A stretch of DNA of 64,000 nt, from NCBI RefSeq assembly GCF_002252635.1, contig NZ_NQKX01000002.1:62001-126000 (forward strand), written 5' to 3'. Made by a program: the position numbers and the translations under genes. The DNA comes from Synechococcus sp. MW101C3 (GTDB lineage Bacteria; Cyanobacteriota; Cyanobacteriia; PCC-6307; Cyanobiaceae). The notes under the pieces are model-generated. The model made no database searches, was not told the DNA's origin, and saw only the letters and a list, made by a program, of their open reading frames with translations. Below, one piece after another: positions 33,361 through 41,986 of this stretch (within the stretch, counting starts at the first letter, position 1; the number at the start of each line of letters is the position of its first letter).

Positions 33361-34018
33361 ACTGTTGACAGCCGCCTCTGCGTGGACCCATGACGAGCAA
33401 AAACCACTGGGAGTCGATCTACGCATCGAAGCCCCTGAGTCGTTGAGCTGGTATCAAGCCCATGCCGATGACTCACTCCGGCTGCTTCAGGCTGCCGGCC
33501 TACCACTGGATGCGACGATCATCGATGTGGGCGGGGGTGCCTCCACGCTTGTGGATGACCTCCTGAACCTTGGCTATCAACGGATCACGGTTCTGGACCT
33601 TTCCAGCGCGGCACTGGCCGTGACCCGAGAGCGGCTTGGCGCACGCGCCGCTGCGGTGCAGTGGCTGGAGGCCGACATCCTCACGGCCACCCTGCCCGAC
33701 CATGCCTATGACGTCTGGCATGACAGGGCGGTGTTTCATTTCCTCACCAGCCCCGCCGATCAGCAGGCCTATGTCCGGGCCGTGCTGCAGGCGCTCAAGC
33801 CTGGTGGCACTCTGCTCCTGGCAACCTTTGCAGAAGATGGCCCCACCACTTGCAGTGCCTTGCCTGTGGTGCGGTACAGCCCTGAGAGGCTCCAGGAAAC
33901 TTTGGGGACAACATTCCGTTTGCTCGATCATGGGTGGTTCCGCCATCGCACACCAAGCGGCGCGGAGCAACACTTTCTGTCCTGTCGGTTCCAACGGACT
34001 TCCCCATCGTTTGCATAG
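33353..34018 (+). CDS. class I SAM-dependent methyltransferase
   Basis: The 221-residue protein has motif I as IIDVGGGASTLVDDLL (near 57), the acidic end of strand 2 in VLDLSSAAL (near 80), DVWHDRAVFHFL (near 118) and a post-motif strand LKPGGTLLLATFAEDGP (near 148). The WHDRAVFHFLT block resembles a group of small-molecule methyltransferases related to thiopurine/metalloid types. The substrate is unknown. It overlaps mntH by 8 bases and precedes the DMT transporter by 28, so the three look like one operon; a methylate-and-export role for a metalloid is a speculation. Confidence 0.8.
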   Translation: MAELLTAASAWTHDEQKPLGVDLRIEAPESLSWYQAHADDSLRLLQAAGLPLDATIIDVGGGASTLVDDLLNLGYQRITVLDLSSAALAVTRERLGARAAAVQWLEADILTATLPDHAYDVWHDRAVFHFLTSPADQQAYVRAVLQALKPGGTLLLATFAEDGPTTCSALPVVRYSPERLQETLGTTFRLLDHGWFRHRTPSGAEQHFLSCRFQRTSPSFA

Positions 34019-34046
34019 GAGCCTGCCCGTTGCTTTGGTGATCCTG

Positions 34047-35135
34047 ATGACCTCCCAGCCGCGAGAACAGCGCCGCGGCTGGTTGGCGGGCCTGATTGCT
34101 GCCGCCCTGTTCGGCTCCAGCGCTCCGCTGATCGGCAGCTTGAGCCACGGGCCGTCCCCCGTGCTCGTGGCGGGTCTGCTGTATGCCGGTGCGGCATTGG
34201 TGCTGTTGCCCCTGGCCGTGGTCGAGGCCCCGACCAGCCGCCACGCTCCGATCCAGCGGCAGGATCTCCCCCTTTTGGGGCTGATCACCCTGCTGGGCGG
34301 CATCGCCGGTCCGATCGCCCTGGTCAAGGGCCTGGGGCTGCTCACCCCGGGGGCCTCGGCGCTGCTGCTCAACCTGGAGGCGGTGTTCACGGTGCTGATC
34401 GCCGTAGGGGTGGGGAAGGAGCATCTCGGCCGTGACGGCTGGGCAGCGGCCGCCCTGACGCTCACCGGAGCCCTGGTGCTCTCGGTGGGTCCCATGGGCG
34501 GCAGCCAGTGGCAGGGCGTGCTGTGGATCGCCCTGGTCTGCCTGTGCTGGGGCATCGACAACAACCTCTCCCAGCGCCTCAGCCTACGCAACCCCCTGCA
34601 GATCTCCGCCGCCAATGCCCTCGGGGCTGCCCTGCCGATGCTGGCCGTGGCCCAGCTGCAAGGGCACCCCATTCCGTTCGCCTGGATGAGCGTCGCCCTG
34701 CTCGGCATCGGCGGCCTGGGCTATGGCGTGTCGATCTGGCTGGACATGGTGGCCCTGGCCTCCATTGGCGCCGCCAGGGAAGCCGTGGTCTTCTCCACCG
34801 CTCCCTTCCTTGGTGCTCTGGTAGCGGTGGGCCTGCTGGGTTCACCGCTCAGTCCATCGCTGCTGCTGGCGGCGGCCGCCATGGCGGTCAGCACAGGCTT
34901 GCTGGTGCGATCCAGCCATGGCCACTGGCATCGCCATGCCGAACTCGATCACCAGCACCGTCACTTCCACACCCCTGTAGACGGCGATGCGCACCACCTT
35001 CATTCCCACCGTCCGGAGGATCTCGCGGACCTCGAGCCTGGCCAGCCCTTCTGGCACAGCCATCGCCACCGCCATGCCCCGCTGTCCCACGAGCACCACC
35101 ACGTCAGCGACGTTCACCATCGCCATCAGCACTGA
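34047..35135 (+). CDS. DMT/EamA transporter with His-rich C-terminal tail (copy 2)
   Basis: A 362-residue paralogue of the protein at 21090-22199, with the same blocks (SALLLNLEAVFTVLIAV, CWGIDNNLSQRLSLRNPLQI, AAREAVVFSTAPFLGAL) and the same kind of tail after residue 290: HGHWHRHAELDHQHRHFH, then HSHRHRHAPLSHEHHHVSD and HHRHQH. About 28 His lie in the last 75 residues. The start at 34047 follows the methyltransferase stop by 28 bases. The doubled occurrence of tail plus metal context makes metal export the leading idea; no metal can be assigned. Confidence 0.85.
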   Translation: MTSQPREQRRGWLAGLIAAALFGSSAPLIGSLSHGPSPVLVAGLLYAGAALVLLPLAVVEAPTSRHAPIQRQDLPLLGLITLLGGIAGPIALVKGLGLLTPGASALLLNLEAVFTVLIAVGVGKEHLGRDGWAAAALTLTGALVLSVGPMGGSQWQGVLWIALVCLCWGIDNNLSQRLSLRNPLQISAANALGAALPMLAVAQLQGHPIPFAWMSVALLGIGGLGYGVSIWLDMVALASIGAAREAVVFSTAPFLGALVAVGLLGSPLSPSLLLAAAAMAVSTGLLVRSSHGHWHRHAELDHQHRHFHTPVDGDAHHLHSHRPEDLADLEPGQPFWHSHRHRHAPLSHEHHHVSDVHHRHQH

Positions 35136-35307
35136 GTCGCCCGCTCTGCCTACTCCTCAGATCCGGATCAATGGCCAGCTCCCCGCTGGTGATCCCAAGC
35201 CGCTGGTCAGTGCGCTCCAAGCCGGTTCGGGCAAAAGCGCAGCACCTGGCGGCCATGGATCAGCCAGCCCTCCATTGGGGTCAGGGAGACACGATGTGAT
35301 GGACGAC
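35136..35307. other. short gap, no supported gene
   Basis: A short + strand frame (MASSPLVIPSRWSVRSKPV, from about 35171 to 35299) is open, but nothing marks it as real. Confidence 0.3.
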
Positions 35308-35820
35308 TCATGCCTCTGTGAGTATGGCCTCGATCAACCGGCAGCACTCCTGCACATTGCTCACGCTCTGTACCCCCTTGCTCAGCGAGCAGAAGAACTC
35401 ACGCCACAGCGGCGGCACCGCCAGCAGGATCAGTGGCCTGCCTGCATTGAGCGCATGGGCGGCTTCTGAGGCTGTGCCGGGGCCGCCGCCCCCGCAGATC
35501 ACCACCACATCGGCGCTGAGCACGTTGATCACGTTGCGGGCCTTTCCCAAGCCGGTGAACAGGGCCAGATCCAGCTCCGCAGTGCTTTGCCTCTCCTCTC
35601 TGCTCCCTTCATCGGGCAACACCCCCACCACCAGGTGCCCCTCCACCCGATTCGCTCCGCGGCTCGCTCCCGCCATCACCCCCGCAGGTCGGCCACCGGT
35701 GAGCAGCACCCATCCCCTGGTGCTGATGCACTCCCCCAGCTCCTCGGCCAGGGCCACCGCCTTAGCGGAAGCGCCCTCTCCCGCACCCATCACACCCACC
35801 ACTGTTCGTCGGTTGCTCAT
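35308..35820 (-). CDS. SLOG/LOG-like Rossmann protein (TIGR00725 type)
   Basis: The product is 170 residues. It opens with a nucleotide-binding strand and Gly loop (TVVGVMGAGEGASAKAVALA), then GWVLLTGGRPAGVMAGASRGA and VVICGGGGPGTASEAAHAL, the GG-x-GT-x-xE pattern of the lysine-decarboxylase-like/SLOG family. Members bind nucleotides or nucleotide-derived signals. Its start overlaps the stop of the upstream gene by 4 bases, so the two are co-translated. A start further upstream would only read the neighbour in another frame. Confidence 0.85.
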   Translation of the reverse strand: MSNRRTVVGVMGAGEGASAKAVALAEELGECISTRGWVLLTGGRPAGVMAGASRGANRVEGHLVVGVLPDEGSREERQSTAELDLALFTGLGKARNVINVLSADVVVICGGGGPGTASEAAHALNAGRPLILLAVPPLWREFFCSLSKGVQSVSNVQECCRLIEAILTEA

Positions 35821-36092
35821 GCCACCTCCGGGCACCAGCCCCGCTGGCGCGTCATGTCCTCGGTCCAACCCTGGCAGCGGCAGGTGAGGTGCTCCCCTTG
35901 GGGCAGCAGGCCCTGGTGCAGCTGGCAGGTGAGCAGGGGGATGCAGCTCACCCCCGCGTAATGCCGGAAGAAGTGGCAGGTGAGGCAAACCGTGTGGCTG
36001 CGGCTGGCCACCAGCACCTCCTCATCGAGATAGGGCCATGCCTCCGATTGATGCCTCCTGCCCAGCAGGGTTTGCGCACCGATGGGAACCAT
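35817..36092 (-). CDS. small Cys/His-rich cyanobacterial protein
   Basis: The 91-residue product (start MVPIGAQTLL) has HTVCLTCHFFRHYAGVSC near 45 and LLTCQLHQGLLPQGEHLTCR near 62, ending QGWTEDMTRQRGWCPEVA. Six Cys and five His in this spacing suggest a zinc or iron-sulfur site. It resembles a conserved cyanobacterial hypothetical protein. It overlaps the SLOG gene by 4 bases. The frame stays open far upstream, but that part lacks protein character. Confidence 0.7.
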   Translation of the reverse strand: MVPIGAQTLLGRRHQSEAWPYLDEEVLVASRSHTVCLTCHFFRHYAGVSCIPLLTCQLHQGLLPQGEHLTCRCQGWTEDMTRQRGWCPEVA

Positions 36093-36315
36093 GGGAGCGA
36101 GCGGGGTGAGCAGACACGGGCGTCTATGCTGTGGAAGTACAGCCGTACTAGCGGGGATGAGTCTTGCTTGGCCAGCGAGGGAGCGACATTCCTCGTGCAT
36201 TGGCGGGTGGATGGAGGCTCGGCACCGTGGCCTGTGCACGGTCTTCGTGCGCTGTGCCACTTGGGCCTCCTTGCCGCAGCTCGGGCGACTTTCAGTCGTC
36301 CTTGAGGCGGGCGTT
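36093..36315. other. no supported gene
   Basis: Intergenic sequence between two minus-strand genes. The open frames here are extensions of the neighbours without coding character. Confidence 0.4.
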
Positions 36316-37308
36316 TCACATGTCTTCGGGCTTGCGTTCTTCCTGGAACTTCCATCCGCAACCCTTCCCTCCTCTAGGGTCACTCATTGAAACGACGAAC
36401 CAGCCAGGGAAAATTGGAAGTGGCTGAGGCAGGGGGCCCGTCGCCGAGGCGTTTCGCGCATGCCGTTTGAGGGTGTCCGTCGTCGCGTGCACCTTCTTGG
36501 CCAGCTGCTTCGTGGTGTACACCTCAGGGGAGAGATCGGGAATCGAAACCGGAATGGTTGAGCGGGGAACCATCAATCCAGTGCCGAGCTGCTGGTGGCC
36601 ATCCGGTACTGCCTTCAGTCCGAGCTGCGACCGGATGAACGCCTGCACAATCAGATTGAACTCAAGGCTCTTTCCCGAGGTGAGCCGGTTCTGATTCAGC
36701 TGACACCACGCGAGGATGGCACTCAGCCCCTCGCGACCATCGATGGGGATCTCCTCGGACAGAACAAAACGGCTCAGCTGCGCCAGAAGCTCGTCAATGA
36801 GTGTGTCGTCCAGCCAGCCAGTGGCCTCATCCTGCGCCTCCGGGGGCGACGGGAACAGCGCCTTGTACGTGAGGTGGCCCTTGCATCTCCTGGACCGGGC
36901 GACCCGTTGAGACCGCAGGCGGGGAACCGCATGGATCATCACCGGGCGATGCGGATCACATAGAGCGCCACGATCACTCAGAGTCCCAAGGGAACTGATC
37001 ACATCGACCCCCAGGCCGATATCAAATGATGAAAAGCGTGGGGCGCAGACCTCAGCTATTCGGAGGAGGGAGATGTTGCTGATCTCAACTCGCGCCAATT
37101 CACAGAGATGCTGCATGCGCAGATCCAGTTTCTGGCAGAAATCTGGGATCTCCGCTAACGGCTGCAGAAGCCTACGCTCCGCTTCCAGGATTGAATTAGT
37201 TGGCCATGCGGCGCTGATTCCTGAAGAGATTTGCTGGATGCTCTGCAGGTCGAAAGCAATCAGATTCCCGATCTGCTTTTCGTTAATGAACAACCTGTTG
37301 GGCTGCAT
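36316..37308 (-). CDS. hypothetical protein with a C-terminal HTH-like segment
   Basis: The 330-residue product has mixed helices and strands and no recognised enzyme motif. Near residue 265 it has VYTTKQLAKKVHATTDTLKR, which looks like a MerR/excisionase-type helix-turn-helix, followed by a short PLPIFPGWFVVSMSDP segment. This suggests DNA binding by the C-terminus. A 38-codon frame (about 37310-37426, minus) ends 1 base before its start and could be a leader or a small partner. It is accessory in character, with GC content below its neighbours. Confidence 0.6.
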   Translation of the reverse strand: MQPNRLFINEKQIGNLIAFDLQSIQQISSGISAAWPTNSILEAERRLLQPLAEIPDFCQKLDLRMQHLCELARVEISNISLLRIAEVCAPRFSSFDIGLGVDVISSLGTLSDRGALCDPHRPVMIHAVPRLRSQRVARSRRCKGHLTYKALFPSPPEAQDEATGWLDDTLIDELLAQLSRFVLSEEIPIDGREGLSAILAWCQLNQNRLTSGKSLEFNLIVQAFIRSQLGLKAVPDGHQQLGTGLMVPRSTIPVSIPDLSPEVYTTKQLAKKVHATTDTLKRHARNASATGPLPQPLPIFPGWFVVSMSDPRGGKGCGWKFQEERKPEDM

Positions 37309-37426
37309 CTTAACAGCGGGGGGGCTTCAGAATCACCTGGTAGGTTTCGGATGCGTTGCGCTCAACCCTTTCCTTGGCCAAGGCGATCCCTGGCTGAAAC
37401 GCTTGCTGATCTGCAACCCTCATCCC

Positions 37427-37966
37427 TAAGGGATGTTGGTCAGGAGAATATCTGGGGACGGCTTGGAGTCGGGGCGTTCGTCCCACTGCTGTGATGCAGT
37501 CGGTGCCTACTCGTGCTCTCGTGGTGGACATTCCTCTGAACGCCGGCGGAGCCGCACCCGGTGATGATGAGGCTCATTTGAGTCTAACTGTAGCAGGATT
37601 TCCCCGTTTGCTCCCTGACGTGACCACTAGTGATGGTTGCAGGCTAGCGAAAGCGCTGGTCATGGGCACTACCTGTGGATTCTCAGCAGTGAGAACGGCC
37701 CTACCTGGGGACTGCCCTGCCCACATGGGGACAGCTACGTCAACGATTGGGTATGCCTTAGGCACAACACGCGTGAGAACTCGTATTGAAGTCGCTTTTT
37801 GTACGGACTCATAACGCCCTTAGCCAGGTTCTAGGTGACAATGACGACTGAGCGATGCGCCAAGTCGACCTTAGATCGGAGGACGATCTCTCAGACCTGA
37901 GCGCACCCTCACTACGTCACTACCAGCGCTGGGTGCTGTTCGTCAGGTAGCGGGTTGCTGCAGGTT
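37427..37966. other. no supported gene
   Basis: Short open frames on both strands have chance-like composition; AT content is raised near 37,560-37,850. Confidence 0.4.
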
Positions 37967-38134
37967 TCAAAAGAATTCAGTGGCTTCGTTGATCAGCAGC
38001 ATCTGACCAAACCCCACGAGCTGCCGGCGTGAAACCTCCCCCTGCAGCTTGCTGATCTCTGATTCCCAGCGTTGGGCAGGGCATTGTCTTGCAGATTCTC
38101 TTGCAAGCACCTTGGCCAATCCCAGAAAAGTCAA
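37967..38134 (-). pseudogene. C-terminal protein fragment beside tRNA-Pro
   Basis: A minus-strand frame with no start reads AKVLARESARQCPAQRWESE, then ISKLQGEVSRRQLVGFGQML and LINEATEFF, to a stop at 37967-37969. Read upstream, it runs straight into the tRNA gene, so its N-terminus is missing. Composition suggests the tail of a real helical protein. The junction with a tRNA 3' end is where integrative elements insert. Confidence 0.35.
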
Positions 38135-38208
38135 TCGGGGCGACAGGATTCGAACCTGCGACCTAGTGCTCCCAAAGCACCCGCGCTACCAAGCTGCGCC
38201 ACGCCCCG
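38135..38208 (-). tRNA. tRNA-Pro(TGG)
   Basis: All four arms fold. The acceptor stem CGGGGCG/CGCCCCG carries an A discriminator; the D arm is GCGC/GCGC; the anticodon arm has loop TTTGGGA with anticodon TGG; the T arm is CAGG(TTCGAAT)CCTG. It has 74 bases and CCA is not encoded, as is usual in cyanobacteria. Confidence 0.97.
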
Positions 38209-38862
38209 TCGAGCCAACCCTACCGCACGCACCACCGGAAGCCTGCAACCCCTAAATCCCTGTGAGAGCAGCAGGTTTCAGCGCCCATTGATCACGCCAC
38301 GCCCTTGCCTCAGTGCTTGCCAGCACGGCAATCGAGAGCCTGGAAGGCTCAGCTGTGATCAGCACCAATCTGTTGGATCAACCTGGGATCCAAGGGAAGC
38401 GCGCTGGACTGCCCGAACGCAGCCAACGCATAGACCTCGCCCCATACCGAGGCGGCCGACCGGTTGGGGTGGGGAGATGTCTGCTGCCGCGCTCGGGTCC
38501 CGACTGCGGCACCTCAACGGAGCCGCGTGGGAATCCGCATCCACGATCAGGCTGTTCCCAGCGCCTGCACTCACCGAAAGGAAGCAGAAGCAGAAGTAGA
38601 AGTAGAACGACCCGTTCAGAATTGCAACGCCTGCGTGGTTAAGAATGAGGAAGGAAGGATGTCACAGCCCCCTTCTCGGCGTCTGGTGAATGGACACCCC
38701 ATCGTGGTGTTGATGGACTCAGCCCATCCCTTCTGTCGGCAACCGATTTCCCGCCTCGCTCCGGGTACGGCTCCGCGCCTGCAGCCGGGCCAACGGAGGC
38801 AGATGGTCCCAGCAAAGGGGAGAACGACACCGTCCCATCGCCCTGCTACGTCGCCGCACTCC
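38209..38862. other. no supported gene
   Basis: Several frames stay open on both strands, but none has motif, start signal or protein-like composition. A short GAAGCAGAAG-type simple repeat lies near 38,580-38,605. Confidence 0.4.
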
Positions 38863-39246
38863 ATGTCCAGCAGCACCGACTCCCCCAGCTTCGACATCTA
38901 CGCCTCCCGCACGTTGCTGCTGACCGTCACCCGCAGCCTCTCGGTGGTGTCCATGGTGCTGTTAATGGTGTTCACCTCCGCCATCTTTGGCGTGCCAGGC
39001 CGTAAGTGGCGCGGGCAGCTCCGCCGAGCTCAACCCGCAGAGCCGGCAGACGGGCTGAACCCCGCACCAGAAGCGGCACCCACGCCTGAGGCGGCACCGC
39101 CACCTCAGGCCCTGCATCGCAGAGCACCATTGGTGGTTGGCAATCCTCTCCGGCGGCATCAGCATCGCCAAGGAGCGCCTTTCTGCCACCGCGCCCGGTA
39201 TCAATGGGATTCGCTTCACCTCGCACCTACACCCTGGTTTCGGTAG
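38863..39246 (+). CDS. possible small membrane protein
   Basis: The frame from ATG 38863 starts MSSSTDSPSFDIYASRTLLL and has one membrane helix (VVSMVLLMVFTSAIFGVPG, residues 29-47). The Ala/Pro-rich tail that follows looks less real, and its end overlaps the CDF gene by 43 bases. The first 50 residues may be all that is coding, with a frameshift after. Confidence 0.4.
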   Translation: MSSSTDSPSFDIYASRTLLLTVTRSLSVVSMVLLMVFTSAIFGVPGRKWRGQLRRAQPAEPADGLNPAPEAAPTPEAAPPPQALHRRAPLVVGNPLRRHQHRQGAPFCHRARYQWDSLHLAPTPWFR

Positions 39247-40112
39247 GGGCGGCCGTGGCCACGATCGTGCTCAAAACCGCCGCTTGGAAGCTCACCGGGT
39301 CGGTGGGGCTGCTCTCCGATGCGATCGAATCCGGGGTGAACCTGGTGGCGGCGCTCGGCGCCTTCTGGGCGCTCACGCTCGCCGCCAAGCCAGCCGACCG
39401 TTCTCACCCCTACGGCCATTTCAAGGCCGAGTACTTCTCCAGCGGGCTGGAGAGCGTGCTGATCGTGGTGGCGGCTTTGGCGATCATCACGGCGGCCGTG
39501 GGACGACTTCAGCACCCGGAGCCCCTGGAGCAACTCGGCATCGGCCTGGCGCTCTCCCTGGTGGCCACGGCCCTGAACGGCCTGGTGGCCTGGTTGCTGC
39601 TGCGGGCGGCGCGTCGCTTCCACTCGATCACGCTGCGGGCCGATGCCCACCACCTGCTCACCGACGTCTGGACCTCGTTCGGTGTGGTGCTGGGAATCGG
39701 ACTGGTCAAGCTCACCGGTCTGACGATCCTCGACCCGCTGATCGCCATTGCTGTGGCGCTCAACATCCTGGTCACCGGCTGGAAGCTGCTGCACGAAACC
39801 GCCTCCGGACTGCTCGATCGGGCCTTGCCCGAGCCCGACCAGAAACAACTGGAAGACCTGCTCGCTGCCTACGCCACGCCGGAGCTGCATTTCCACGCCT
39901 TGCGCACACGCGTGGCTGGTTCACGCCGCTTCGTGGCCTTCCACGTGCTCGTGCCAGGCCACTGGACCGTGCAGGCCGGCCACGATCTCTGCGACCGGCT
40001 GGAGAGGGAGATCGCCCAGGCGCTGCCACGCACCCACGTGCTCACCCACCTGGAACCGCTCGAAGATCCGAAAGCCTGGGACGATCAGGGCTTCGGTTGG
40101 GACGAGGGGTGA
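39204..40112 (+). CDS. CDF-family cation efflux protein
   Basis: Six helices are predicted. Helix 2 carries LLSDAIESGVN and helix 5 carries ADAHHLLTDVWTS, the paired transport-site motifs of cation diffusion facilitators (HxxxD in helix 5; DxxxE/S variant in helix 2). HPYGHFKAEY follows helix 2, as in the family. The C-terminal cytosolic domain has ELHFHALRTRVAGSRRFVAF and HVLTHLEPLED, which usually bind regulatory Zn. Exports Zn, Co, Fe or Cd from the cytosol; the non-canonical helix-2 site leaves the metal open. The length of 302 residues is normal. Confidence 0.9.
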   Translation: MGFASPRTYTLVSVGAAVATIVLKTAAWKLTGSVGLLSDAIESGVNLVAALGAFWALTLAAKPADRSHPYGHFKAEYFSSGLESVLIVVAALAIITAAVGRLQHPEPLEQLGIGLALSLVATALNGLVAWLLLRAARRFHSITLRADAHHLLTDVWTSFGVVLGIGLVKLTGLTILDPLIAIAVALNILVTGWKLLHETASGLLDRALPEPDQKQLEDLLAAYATPELHFHALRTRVAGSRRFVAFHVLVPGHWTVQAGHDLCDRLEREIAQALPRTHVLTHLEPLEDPKAWDDQGFGWDEG

Positions 40113-40656
40113 GGATTGGACGTGATGCCTCTTTGGACACGCTCAGGAGGCTGCTGGAAATGGGGGAAGAGATACGGGAGTTCGCCTGTTGTGTGACCGT
40201 CGTTAGTGCCGCAACAATCCGGTTGAGTGAGCGGTACGCAGGGGCTGGCCAGCGGCTTGACCAGGCCGAAATGAATGGTTAGGAACCTTCGTTGTGGTCT
40301 TCCTGGTTCCCTGTTGGCCTCACTCGTGCCATGTCAGTTAAATGGTTCGCAAAGACCGATCAGCACCTGCCAGGCGGCACCTTCATCCTCTCCGCCATGA
40401 CCTTTTGACGCTTGGAGCGCTGCCTGATCGTGCACGTGCTGGTAGGCACCAACCCAAGCCGCAGGGCCGCCCATGAATCCAGCCCTTCCCTGCGATCGCA
40501 GGGTCATGGCTCAGTTGATGCGATGCCCTTTGCTGAGTTTCCCTGGGAGGCTTCAGAAGGGCTGGATCATTTGTTTCGAAGCTTGTTTTGGATCTGAAGA
40601 ATGGCAAGGGAAGCCTCTATCATCATCGAACTGCAACACGAAATAATCGTTCGACA
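40113..40656. other. no supported gene
   Basis: Composition changes from GC-rich to more AT-rich across this stretch. A HIP1 palindrome GCGATCGC lies near 40,494. No frame is convincing. Confidence 0.4.
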
Positions 40657-41490
40657 ATGATCATTAGGCACGATCTCAGATTGGTCTTTCTTCATATCCC
40701 GAAGTGCGCAGGCAAAGAGTTGCGTGCAGTATTTTCTGCTGGCTCAAAGCCTGAGGATATGGAGAGTTACTTCAACTTTGCCTACAGTCAAAAGCTTAAA
40801 CGGCATGTTGACTTGGCCCACCTGCCCATTGATGATATAATCCATTTCCCTGCCTACCACTCGTTAAGAAACTACACCGTCATCGCTGCAGTGCGCAATC
40901 CCTATCAACGACTACGCTCTGCGATCAAGGAGTATTGCCGTCAATACTCCAAAGAAGACGAACGAATTGCAAATCAAAGTGGGCCCACAATGTTATCCAG
41001 ATCAACTTACATGCGAGAAGTCCCGGTCAGGCACGGTCTACGTGATCCTCGGTTCGTTCACTCAATGCCAATGCACTGGTTCTCTCACTATGGCCAAGAA
41101 CCTTGGGTTGACCATATTGTACGCTGCGAAAGCCTACGAAACGACGTGTGCAATCTTGCGCAAAAACTGAATTTGCCGCCAGAAATCGAAGATCTGGCGA
41201 CCAAGACTCTTGCAGACCAAGATCCTGCCGGCAACACCGAGGCCGTCACTCCGGAGGAAGTAAATCTCGCGAATACTCTGTATGCTGTGGATTTTGATGT
41301 GTTTGGCTACTCTCGGCTCCAGGCAGAAGGAACGAATCATGGCCTTATTGCAGAAACCATCTCTGCCCTAACTCCTGGTGAAAGGCATTCCCATAGCATT
41401 GGGCTTCTCGAAAGGGCACAAAGAGTGGAGTGGCACTGGGGGCCTGTGAGTGAAATCCCGAGCCAATCTCAAATGACGCCAACAAGATAA
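40657..41490 (+). CDS. sulfotransferase-family protein
   Basis: The 277-residue protein has the 5'-phosphosulfate loop LVFLHIPKCAGKELRAVF near residue 8, and the 3'-phosphate strand TVIAAVRNPYQRLRSAIKEY near 78, both typical of Sulfotransfer_2 enzymes that use PAPS. The start is placed at MIIRHDLRLV; 23 residues further upstream are open but unlike the family. Codon and base use are more AT-rich than the metal region, matching the next two genes and suggesting a transferred surface-glycan block. Confidence 0.82.
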   Translation: MIIRHDLRLVFLHIPKCAGKELRAVFSAGSKPEDMESYFNFAYSQKLKRHVDLAHLPIDDIIHFPAYHSLRNYTVIAAVRNPYQRLRSAIKEYCRQYSKEDERIANQSGPTMLSRSTYMREVPVRHGLRDPRFVHSMPMHWFSHYGQEPWVDHIVRCESLRNDVCNLAQKLNLPPEIEDLATKTLADQDPAGNTEAVTPEEVNLANTLYAVDFDVFGYSRLQAEGTNHGLIAETISALTPGERHSHSIGLLERAQRVEWHWGPVSEIPSQSQMTPTR

Positions 41491-41986
41491 GTCTTGAGTA
41501 GGGCCTCCTGAGATAGTGACGCATGGACTCACTCCACACAAAGGGAGCAGCAGCAACGGCGTGATAGCAAATTCTCTGGTTGCAGCAGTTCGATCACAGA
41601 AGAGCGTCCATGGGGAGCCTCTGGCCACCTCATTCCCCATGAGAAGCTGCAGCCAGTAGGTACAAGCACATAGAGGCTCCCAGAGCTATTCGGATCCATT
41701 GCCAGCACATTCAGTGCATTGGTTGAACTCTGGGTGACTGTGAATTTGTCGCGAATCAGACCCATCTCATCCTAATCGACCGATGATCGCTATAGAGTTT
41801 GCCGCCACGGGGACGGAAGAACTGTCTAACGCGAACTGATGACGATGCTCGCGCTGTTACGTGCGGAGATCATAGGCCGGCTATTCGGCTTAGTGGAGCT
41901 GATCTACGATCATTATCTGTGAGCGGTTCGGGCTTCTATCGCAAGCAAGAATGATGAAAACAGCGCCAAACTGTTATCCGAGTATG
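41491..41986. other. no supported gene
   Basis: Short frames only. The sequence is AT-richer than average, and no RNA-like fold is obvious by eye. Confidence 0.4.
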
